From Bifidobacterium breve (GTDB lineage: Bacteria; Bacteroidota; Bacteroidia; Cytophagales; UBA9547): a stretch of DNA of 21,487 bases. Location of the stretch: contig CALPQG020000007.1 of NCBI GenBank assembly GCA_943325655.2, positions 1-21,487 of the forward strand, read 5' to 3'. The notes under the pieces were generated by a model that did no database searches, had not been told where the DNA came from, and saw only the letters and a list, made by a program, of their open reading frames with translations. Each line of letters opens with the position of its first letter. Positions within the stretch are counted from its first letter, which is position 1. Shown here piece by piece: positions 16,399-21,487 of the stretch. Made by a program: the position numbers and the translations under genes.

Positions 16399-17097
16399 TT
16401 ATATACCAGATACAGTGTTTTTATCTATTATTACACTCGGGCTCATAGTACTTGACAAGTGTATAGTCTTGAAATAGGTACCTTTCGCTGATGATGGTTT
16501 TAACTTGCTCAATACATGAATTAATTCCTGAGCATTTTCTAACAATTGTTGTGGAGTAAAAGAAACTTTACCAACACTTGCGTGAATGATACCAGTTTTG
16601 TCTACTTTAAAATCAATTTTACCGAGTTTTACTTCTTTTACCGCTTTCGCAACATCTAGAGTAACCGTTCCAGATTTAGGATTTGGCATTAGGTTTCTTG
16701 GACCTAAAATTCTACCTAGCTTACCAACCTTTGCCATAACAGTAGGCATAGTGATAATCACATCTACATCAGTCCAACCAGCTTCAATTTTTGAAATATA
16801 GTCGTCGAGACCTACATGTTCTGCACCAGCATCTTTTGCTTCCTGAGCTTTATCAGGAGTACATAGTACCAACACTCTCATGTTTTTACCAGTACCGTGA
16901 GGTAATGTGGCAACGCCTCTCACCATTTGATCCGCTTTTTTAGGATCAACACCAAGACGTACATCAATATCAACTGATGCGTCAAATTTGGTGAATGTGA
17001 TGTTTTTTAGTATTCCAGCGGCGTCTACTAGAGAATACTCTTGTGTGCTATCGTATTTTGATAAAGCTTCTTTTTGCTTTTTTGTCAACTTAGCCAT
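16399..17097 (-). CDS. rplA: 50S ribosomal protein L1
   Basis: A 232-residue L1, the usual length. It opens MAKLTKKQKEALSKYD and carries the family core FDASVDIDVRLGVDPKKADQ, then RGVATLPHGTGK and the KVGKLGRILGPRNLMPNPKSGTVT signature. This covers the two-domain fold that binds 23S rRNA and moves the L1 stalk during E-site tRNA release. In E. coli L1 represses rplK-rplA by binding a leader ahead of rplK; here only 4 bases separate nusG and rplK, so that site would have to lie elsewhere. The gene follows rplK by 12 bases and precedes rplJ by 2. Confidence 0.97.
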   Translation of the reverse strand: MAKLTKKQKEALSKYDSTQEYSLVDAAGILKNITFTKFDASVDIDVRLGVDPKKADQMVRGVATLPHGTGKNMRVLVLCTPDKAQEAKDAGAEHVGLDDYISKIEAGWTDVDVIITMPTVMAKVGKLGRILGPRNLMPNPKSGTVTLDVAKAVKEVKLGKIDFKVDKTGIIHASVGKVSFTPQQLLENAQELIHVLSKLKPSSAKGTYFKTIHLSSTMSPSVIIDKNTVSGI

Positions 17098-17109
17098 TAT
17101 ATCATAAAT

Positions 17110-17553
17110 TTAATTTTGCCACGGCGCTGTGCCAGTAACAGTGATACCCATACTTCTTGCAGTACCTGCAACCATGCTCATTGCTGAATCTAATGTAAAT
17201 GCGTTTAAATCTGGCATTTTAATTTCAGCAATAGTTTTAACCTGATCCCATGTAACTGAAGCAATTTTATTACGGTTTGGCTGAGCCGAACCGGATTGCT
17301 TTTTAACTGCGTCCAATAACAAAATTGGTGCTGGAGGGGTTTTAATAACAAAGTCGAAAGACTTGTCAGAATAAACAGTAATTACCACTGGCAATACCGT
17401 TCCCATTTTGTCTTGGGTTCTCGCATTGAACTGCTTACAGAACTCCATAATGTTCAGACCCTTGCTACCAAGTGCCGGACCGATCGGAGGTGATGGATTA
17501 GCCTGTCCACCTTTTACCTGTAGCTTTACATAACCTGTAATCTCTTTAGCCAT
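17110..17553 (-). CDS. rplK: 50S ribosomal protein L11
   Basis: A 147-residue L11. The N-terminal domain contains KGGQANPSPPIGPALGSKGLN (about residues 14-34), the proline-rich thiostrepton/GTPase-centre contact region. PPAPILLLDAVKKQSGS marks the linker, and the C-terminal domain (DLNAFTLDSAMSMVAGTARSMGITV) binds 23S rRNA. L11 is also needed for RelA activation in the stringent response in E. coli. The gene follows nusG after 4 bases and precedes rplA by 12. Both ends and the length fit the family, and no anomaly is seen. Confidence 0.97.
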   Translation of the reverse strand: MAKEITGYVKLQVKGGQANPSPPIGPALGSKGLNIMEFCKQFNARTQDKMGTVLPVVITVYSDKSFDFVIKTPPAPILLLDAVKKQSGSAQPNRNKIASVTWDQVKTIAEIKMPDLNAFTLDSAMSMVAGTARSMGITVTGTAPWQN

Positions 17554-17557
17554 TTTG

Positions 17558-18109
17558 CTACAATTGTTTTTCTACTTGCATATAATTCAACTCAACAGGT
17601 GTATTTCTACCAAAGATTTTCACCATAACGTTAAGCTTTTTCTTTTCCTCGAATACCTCTTCAACAGTACCAGTGAAACCGTTGAAAGGACCATCCATTA
17701 CTTTTACCAATTCACCAATAATGAATTGTGTATCAACTCTAGCATCGTCTTCTTCTACTTCTTCCACTTTCCCTAAAATTCTATTTACCTCTGATTGACG
17801 TAGAGGCACCGGAATTTTAGAAGTAGCTCCTTCACTTAAAAAACCTAACACTCCAGGAATACTGGTAATCACGTGTTTTGCTTCTCCATGTGAAAGGTCT
17901 GCTGATATCAAAATATAGCCAGGAAAAAAATTTCTTTCTCTAACCTTTTTCTTTCCATTCCTCATTTGATACACCTTTTCCATAGGGATCAATATTTGAG
18001 GAATAAAATCATTTAAGTTTTGCCTAATGATCTCGTTTTCAAGGTACATTTTCACCTTTTTCTCTTGACCACTCACAGCCCTAACTACATACCATTTATG
18101 TTCACTCAT
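17558..18109 (-). CDS. nusG: Transcription elongation/antitermination factor NusG
   Basis: A 183-residue NusG. The N-terminal NGN domain begins HKWYVVRAVSGQEKKVKMYL and continues with RERNFFPGYILI, the surface that binds the RNA polymerase clamp. SIPGVLGFL is the conserved end of this domain. The C-terminal KOW domain reads GELVKVMDGPFNGFTGTVEEV and ends VELNYMQVEKQL; in E. coli this domain binds Rho or S10. The gene is 14 bases after secE and 4 before rplK, the conserved secE-nusG-rplKAJL order. The position and length indicate the housekeeping NusG and not a specialised paralogue such as UpxY, which controls capsule loci in Bacteroides. Confidence 0.97.
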   Translation of the reverse strand: MSEHKWYVVRAVSGQEKKVKMYLENEIIRQNLNDFIPQILIPMEKVYQMRNGKKKVRERNFFPGYILISADLSHGEAKHVITSIPGVLGFLSEGATSKIPVPLRQSEVNRILGKVEEVEEDDARVDTQFIIGELVKVMDGPFNGFTGTVEEVFEEKKKLNVMVKIFGRNTPVELNYMQVEKQL

Positions 18110-18123
18110 AAGGACTTGCTTGT

Positions 18124-18315
18124 TTAAAATGATTGGTACAGCAAACTGCTTGCTCTATCAAACACCACATCAATAAAGAAAACAACCAAGGCAAAAATTA
18201 ATGAAGCTATCAAAACCAACACAGAACTTGACTGTAAGTCAGCATAAGTTGGCCAAGTTACCTTGTTTAATATTTCGTCATACGACTCTTCAATGTACTG
18301 TTTAACTTTATTCAT
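18124..18315 (-). CDS. secE: Preprotein translocase subunit SecE
   Basis: A 63-residue SecE of the short, single-membrane-segment type. The amphipathic N-terminal helix (KVKQYIEESYDEILNKV) leads into the conserved WPTYADLQSSS segment (residues 21-31), the contact with SecY. A membrane helix follows at about residues 32-52 (VLVLIASLIFALVVFFIDVVF). SecE clamps the two halves of SecY in the Sec translocon of the inner membrane. It is the first protein gene after tRNA-Trp (31-base gap) and precedes nusG by 14 bases. Placement beside nusG is conserved across bacteria. The small size is normal for the phylum. Confidence 0.95.
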   Translation of the reverse strand: MNKVKQYIEESYDEILNKVTWPTYADLQSSSVLVLIASLIFALVVFFIDVVFDRASSLLYQSF

Positions 18316-18346
18316 TGTAAATGTCTTGAAAAGTTTAATGTCTTCG

Positions 18347-18417
18347 CACGGGTGGAGAGATTCGAACTCCCATCAGCGGTTTTGGAGACCGACATTCTAC
18401 CCTTGAACTACACCCGT
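18347..18417 (-). tRNA. tRNA-Trp (anticodon CCA)
   Basis: The minus strand folds as a 71-base tRNA. The 7-bp acceptor stem is ACGGGTG paired with CACCCGT, and the D arm contains GTTCAAGGGTAGAAT. The anticodon loop CTCCAAA carries CCA (Trp), and the T arm has the TTCGAAT loop. The 3' CCA is not encoded. It is the first gene after the promoter at 18441-18477 and lies 31 bases ahead of secE, an arrangement seen in many bacteria. It must be cut from the secE-nusG-ribosomal-protein mRNA. Confidence 0.97.
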
Positions 18418-18440
18418 AATTTTGAAGTCGTCTAAAAAAC

Positions 18441-18477
18441 GGACTGCAAACTTACGTAATTATATATTGATAAAAAA
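18441..18477 (-). promoter_or_regulatory. Promoter for tRNA-Trp-secE-nusG-rplKAJL-rpoBC
   Basis: On the minus strand TAAGTTTG (18447-18454) matches TAnnTTTG and is followed by CAGTCC (18441-18446). No TTG/TTTG occurs at the expected -33 spacing; instead there is TTTTTT, the U tract of the tuf terminator. The promoter therefore abuts or overlaps that terminator. Transcription would start about 25 bases before tRNA-Trp. Confidence 0.75.
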
Positions 18478-18507
18478 GCGAACTTGAAAATAAATTCAAG
18501 TTCGCTT
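18471..18507 (-). terminator. Intrinsic terminator after tuf
   Basis: A perfect 13-bp stem (18476-18488 and 18495-18507) with a 6-base loop has a core of CGAACTTGAA. In the minus-strand transcript it is followed at once by a U run (UUUUAUC after the stem's own UU). It begins 21 bases beyond the tuf stop codon and closes the tRNA-Tyr/Gly/Thr-tuf transcript. Confidence 0.9.
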
Positions 18508-18527
18508 CAATTATAATACAAAACCGA

Positions 18528-19715
18528 TTACTCTATAATCTCAGTTACCTGACCAGCACCTACTGTTCTACCACCTTCACGGATAGCGAAACGTAAACCT
18601 TTGTCCATTGCAACTTTGTTGATCAAGTTAACTTCAACAGAAATATTATCACCTGGCATTACCATTTCAACTGATTCTGGAAGAATAATTTCTCCTGTAA
18701 CGTCAGTTGTTCTTAAATAGAACTGAGGTCTATATTTGTTGAAGAATGGCGTGTGACGTCCACCTTCTTCTTTGGAAAGAACGTAAACTTCCGCTTTGAA
18801 TTTAGTGTGAGGCTTAACAGAACCTGGTTTACAGATTACCATACCTCTTTTGATTTGTTCTTTATCGATACCTCTCAAAAGTAAACCAACGTTATCGCCA
18901 GCTTCACCTCTATCAAGAATTTTACGGAACATTTCAACACCAGTTACTACTGATTTCAAACCTTCAGCACCCATACCTAAGATATCAACTGCTTCACCAG
19001 AGTTAATGATACCACTTTCAATTCTACCTGTTGCAACAGTACCACGACCTGTGATCGAGAATACATCTTCCACTGGCATCAAGAATGGTTTATCAGTAGC
19101 ACGTGGAGGAATTGGAATCCAACTATCAACAGCATCCATTAATGCTTCAATAGTAGCAACCCATTTAGGATCTCCGTTCAAGCCACCAAGAGCTGAACCT
19201 TGAATTACTGGAATATTATCACCATCAAAACCATAGAATGTTAACAATTCTCTGATTTCCATTTCAACTAATTCTAGAAGTTCAGGATCATCAACCATAT
19301 CCACTTTATTCATGAATACTACGAGTTGAGGAACACCAACCTGACGCGCTAAAAGTATGTGCTCACGAGTTTGAGGCATTGGACCATCAGTAGATGCAAC
19401 CACAAGGATAGCACCATCCATTTGAGCAGCACCTGTAACCATATTTTTCACATAATCCGCGTGACCAGGACAGTCAACGTGTGCATAGTGACGTTTTTCA
19501 GTTGCATACTCAACGTGAGAAGTATTGATAGTAATACCTCTTTCTTTTTCTTCAGGAGCGTTATCAATTGAAGAGAAGTCTCTCATTGCTGCAAGACCTT
19601 TACCTGCAAGTACTTTAGTAATTGCAGCAGTTAATGTTGTTTTACCGTGATCGACGTGACCAATTGTACCGATATTAACGTGTGGTTTCGAGCGGTCAAA
19701 ATTTTCTTTAGCCAT
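18528..19715 (-). CDS. tuf: Elongation factor Tu
   Basis: A 395-residue EF-Tu, the GTPase that delivers aminoacyl-tRNA to the ribosomal A site. The G domain shows GHVDHGKT (19-26, P-loop), RGITIN (59-64, switch I), DCPGH (81-85, with His85 the catalytic histidine) and NKVD (136-139), followed by the SAL motif in GSALGG. Domains II (RGTVATGRIESG) and III (KFKAEVYVLSKEEGGRHTPFF ... LRTTDVTG) are complete. It is the only tuf in the window and lies behind three tRNA genes, as tufB does in E. coli, not in the str operon. The gap from tRNA-Thr is 75 bases without its own clear promoter, so it is expressed from the tRNA promoter. A terminator follows. Confidence 0.98.
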   Translation of the reverse strand: MAKENFDRSKPHVNIGTIGHVDHGKTTLTAAITKVLAGKGLAAMRDFSSIDNAPEEKERGITINTSHVEYATEKRHYAHVDCPGHADYVKNMVTGAAQMDGAILVVASTDGPMPQTREHILLARQVGVPQLVVFMNKVDMVDDPELLELVEMEIRELLTFYGFDGDNIPVIQGSALGGLNGDPKWVATIEALMDAVDSWIPIPPRATDKPFLMPVEDVFSITGRGTVATGRIESGIINSGEAVDILGMGAEGLKSVVTGVEMFRKILDRGEAGDNVGLLLRGIDKEQIKRGMVICKPGSVKPHTKFKAEVYVLSKEEGGRHTPFFNKYRPQFYLRTTDVTGEIILPESVEMVMPGDNISVEVNLINKVAMDKGLRFAIREGGRTVGAGQVTEIIE

Positions 19716-19790
19716 GATTAAGAATACTTAGTAATTGTTAATAGTTAGTTATTACTTGTTAATAAAATTGTGTACCAAATTTCAAGCGTG

Positions 19791-19862
19791 AGCCAATGAC
19801 GGGATTTGAACCCGTGACCCCTTCCTTACCAAGGAAGTACTCTACCACTGAGCTACACCGGC
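19791..19862 (-). tRNA. tRNA-Thr (anticodon GGT)
   Basis: The minus strand folds as a 72-base tRNA. The acceptor stem is GCCGGTG with CATTGGC (two G-U pairs). The anticodon stem CTTCC/GGAAG has loop TTGGTAA (anticodon GGT), and the T arm is ACGGG-TTCAAAT-CCCGT. No encoded CCA. It lies 75 bases upstream of tuf, mirroring thrT-tufB in E. coli. Confidence 0.97.
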
Positions 19863-19875
19863 TTAGAAAATCAAA

Positions 19876-19928
19876 AGTTTATAGCTATATCATTTATCGT
19901 TAAAACGAAAATAATATAGCTACAAACT
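19876..19928 (-). other. Long hairpin in the tRNA-Gly/tRNA-Thr spacer
   Basis: A 15-bp inverted repeat (19876-19890 and 19914-19928, one G-U pair in the minus-strand RNA) encloses a 23-base loop. Within the loop a further 5-bp stem (TCGTT/AACGA) can form. It fills most of the 79-base spacer between tRNA-Gly and tRNA-Thr. The sequence after it (UUUUGAUUUUC) is U-rich, so weak termination is possible, but a role in tRNA processing is equally plausible. Confidence 0.55.
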
Positions 19929-19941
19929 AGTTTACACAATG

Positions 19942-20014
19942 AGCGGGAGACGCGGTTCGAACGCGCGACCTATAGCTTGGAAGGCTATCGCTCTACCAGC
20001 TGAGCTACTCCCGC
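19942..20014 (-). tRNA. tRNA-Gly (anticodon TCC)
   Basis: The minus strand folds as a 73-base tRNA with acceptor stem GCGGGAG/CTCCCGC. The D arm is GCTCAGCTGGTAGAGC, the anticodon stem ATAGC/GCTAT has loop CTTCCAA (anticodon TCC), and the T arm is GCGCG-TTCGAAC-CGCGT. CCA is not encoded. It lies 6 bases after the encoded CCA of tRNA-Tyr. Confidence 0.97.
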
Positions 20015-20020
20015 AATATA

Positions 20021-20106
20021 TGGTGGGGCGAGAAAGATTCGAACTTTCGAAGTCATAAGACAGCAGATTTACAGTCTGCCCCATTTGGCCGCTCTGGAAT
20101 CACCCC
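20021..20106 (-). tRNA. tRNA-Tyr (anticodon GTA), CCA encoded
   Basis: A long-variable-arm tRNA of 83 bases plus an encoded CCA (20021-20023). The acceptor stem is GGGGTGA/TCGCCCC, and the anticodon stem GCAGA/TCTGC has loop CTGTAAA (anticodon GTA). The variable arm and T arm (GAAAG-TTCGAAT-CTTTC) are intact. It is the first gene of the tRNA-tuf transcript, about 50 bases after its promoter. It is the only one of the four tRNAs here with CCA in the DNA. Confidence 0.97.
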
Positions 20107-20155
20107 ATTAACATATCTGGTTTTTACTTAAAATTTAGCCTGCGCTACATTTTTT

Positions 20156-20193
20156 GGAGATGCAAATGTAGCTATTTAATTTATTGCTACAAA
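20156..20193 (-). promoter_or_regulatory. Promoter for tRNA-Tyr-Gly-Thr-tuf
   Basis: A full Bacteroidota promoter on the minus strand: TTTG (20190-20193) at -33, a 19-base spacer, and TACATTTG (20163-20170) at -7. CATCTCC follows, a variant of the CAGTCC at the other promoters. It lies in the 145-base gap between hemA and tRNA-Tyr. I see no convincing terminator for hemA in that gap. Confidence 0.88.
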
Positions 20194-20251
20194 CTTTTAT
20201 TAGTTTATTTTCCAATATTTTTATTCCTTTAAAAAGAATAGATAGATTGGA

Positions 20252-21487
20252 CTATTTTAGCACTTGATTTTCAAGATTAAACAATTCATTGAGTACATCA
20301 ATCAAAGAATCTGCTTCTCCCCTTTTACACGCTGCTTTTAATTGCAACACCGGAAGTTTGATAATTTTTTGCATGATATTCCTGGTTATCTGATCTACCA
20401 TTTTGGCTTCCAACCCATTCAATTGTTTTGCAAAACGTGATAATTCTTCTGAACGAATTTGTTCCAATGCACTTTTTAATTTTTGAATCGTTGGAGATAC
20501 CACCATTTCCTGGTTCCACTGAGAAAATTCATGAATAGATTCTTCTATCAATCTTTCCACTTCTGGAACAGCTTCTACCCTCATCTGAAGCGCCTCGTTG
20601 GCTGTATTTCTGATTTGATCTATGTTATAAAGCAAAACACCCGGAATTTGCTCTACCGCACTATCAATACTTCTAGGAACAGACAGGTCAACCAAATATT
20701 TATGAGATAAAATATCAAGTGTAGCCAATCTTTGTTTTGTTATTAACGGTTCAGGCATCACCACTGAGCAAATGATTACATCATAGTTTACAATTTGTTC
20801 CCATAAGTTTTCATACGTAAGTACTCTAACCTGACATTCTTCAGCCAAAGCTAGCGCTTTGTCTAAAGTTCTGTTACAAAGTGTAATATTTTCTAGTTTA
20901 GATGCGGACAAATTTCTACAAACATCAGCACCAATTTCTCCTAAACCAATCACCAAAACTTTCGCTTCTGATTTATCTGCTACCAACAATTCAACCAACT
21001 CGACTGTGGCATAAGAAACAGAAGCCGCTCCATCTCTGAAACTCGTTTCCTGTACTACTCTTTTATTGGTAAAGAAAATGGTATGTAACAATCGGTGTAA
21101 AAATGGGCCTGCCAAATTTGCATCTGCTGACCATTGATAAGCTTGTTTGACTTGGTTGGTAATTTGTAAATCTCCTACTACTTGTGATTCTAATCCAATT
21201 GCCACTCTAAATAAATGTTCGATTGCTTCGTTCTGGTTATTAATTGGTGTGAAATAAGGAATATAATTTTCAGAATTTGAAATACCTTTGTGCACACAAA
21301 GCAATTTAATAAGCTCGATGGATAAATCTTCACTTGCAGAATAATACAATTCTGTACGGTTACAAGTAGAAATAATGAGCAAATCTGTTACATCAAAAAC
21401 ATCCCTCACTGTAGAAAGCAATGCTTTACATTGCTCTTCAGTAAGCGCTAATATCTCACGAACACTCAATGGTGCCGTCTTGTAAGA
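20252..21487 (-). CDS. hemA: Glutamyl-tRNA reductase (5' end beyond window)
   Basis: It catalyses the NADPH-dependent reduction of glutamyl-tRNA(Glu) to glutamate-1-semialdehyde, the first step of C5 tetrapyrrole synthesis. The visible 411 residues begin SYKTAPLSVRE, which is internal family sequence. The TTG at 21469 is the leucine of this motif and not a start, so the true start lies beyond the right edge. The catalytic cysteine is in STCNRTELYY, followed by a glutamyl-recognition region. The NADPH-binding Rossmann segment is KVLVIGLGEIGADVCRNL, then CNRTLDKALALAEE. The C-terminal dimerisation helix region (EELSRFAKQLNGLEAKMVDQITRNIMQKI) is complete. Only a few N-terminal residues are missing. 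It lies upstream of the tRNA-tuf operon and in the same direction. Confidence 0.95.
   Translation of the reverse strand, partial: SYKTAPLSVREILALTEEQCKALLSTVRDVFDVTDLLIISTCNRTELYYSASEDLSIELIKLLCVHKGISNSENYIPYFTPINNQNEAIEHLFRVAIGLESQVVGDLQITNQVKQAYQWSADANLAGPFLHRLLHTIFFTNKRVVQETSFRDGAASVSYATVELVELLVADKSEAKVLVIGLGEIGADVCRNLSASKLENITLCNRTLDKALALAEECQVRVLTYENLWEQIVNYDVIICSVVMPEPLITKQRLATLDILSHKYLVDLSVPRSIDSAVEQIPGVLLYNIDQIRNTANEALQMRVEAVPEVERLIEESIHEFSQWNQEMVVSPTIQKLKSALEQIRSEELSRFAKQLNGLEAKMVDQITRNIMQKIIKLPVLQLKAACKRGEADSLIDVLNELFNLENQVLK

Noticed and set aside
20222..20240. Inverted repeat just after hemA as its terminator
   Set aside because: Only about 5 to 8 weak pairs with an almost absent loop, and the following minus-strand sequence is A-rich instead of U-rich.
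21467..21469. TTG at 21469 as the hemA start
   Set aside because: Reading on to the window edge gives SYKTAP before LSVRE, a conserved internal GluTR motif, so the gene continues past the right edge.
1..21487. Mobile elements, CRISPR arrays, defence or secretion clusters
   Set aside because: No transposase, integrase, terminal inverted repeats, direct-repeat arrays or non-core genes were found. Every stretch is accounted for by core genes and short spacers.

Overview
The window is a block of core translation and transcription genes, all read from the minus strand. The A+T-rich sequence, the lack of Shine-Dalgarno motifs, the TTTG/TTG...TAnnTTTG promoters and a DUF3467 gene between rpoC and rpsL all point to a Bacteroidota bacterium. 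The RpoB and EF-Tu sequences suggest the Cytophagales side of the phylum, but the genus cannot be fixed from this sequence.

In transcription order (right to left):
(1) hemA (glutamyl-tRNA reductase), cut by the right window edge.
(2) A tRNA-Tyr, tRNA-Gly, tRNA-Thr, tuf operon with a textbook Bacteroidota promoter and a strong terminator after tuf.
(3) A promoter abutting that terminator, then tRNA-Trp, secE, nusG, rplK, rplA, rplJ, rplL, an attenuator-like hairpin, rpoB, two hairpins, rpoC and a DUF3467 gene.
(4) A new promoter, then rpsL, rpsG, fusA and rpsJ, ending at a 13-bp terminator.
(5) Another promoter, then rplC, rplD, rplW, rplB, rpsS, rplV and the first 22 codons of rpsC, cut by the left edge.

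Together these genes supply two elongation factors (EF-Tu, EF-G), the RNA polymerase beta and beta' subunits, an elongation/antitermination factor (NusG), a Sec translocon subunit, many ribosomal proteins and four tRNAs. This is standard growth-linked gene content. I see no mobile element, CRISPR array, defence system or foreign gene cassette, and no novel multi-gene system.

The points worth a second look lie in the non-coding punctuation. Three operon promoters carry an identical CAGTCC directly after the -7 box. The rplL-rpoB gap holds an intrinsic hairpin, and rpoB starts with TTG. Tandem hairpins, one with a UUCG loop, sit between rpoB and rpoC. The S10 operon is split by a terminator and promoter between rpsJ and rplC. 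There is no room for the E. coli-type L1 and L10 leader sites next to rplK and rplJ. No gene-free stretch exceeds about 180 bases.
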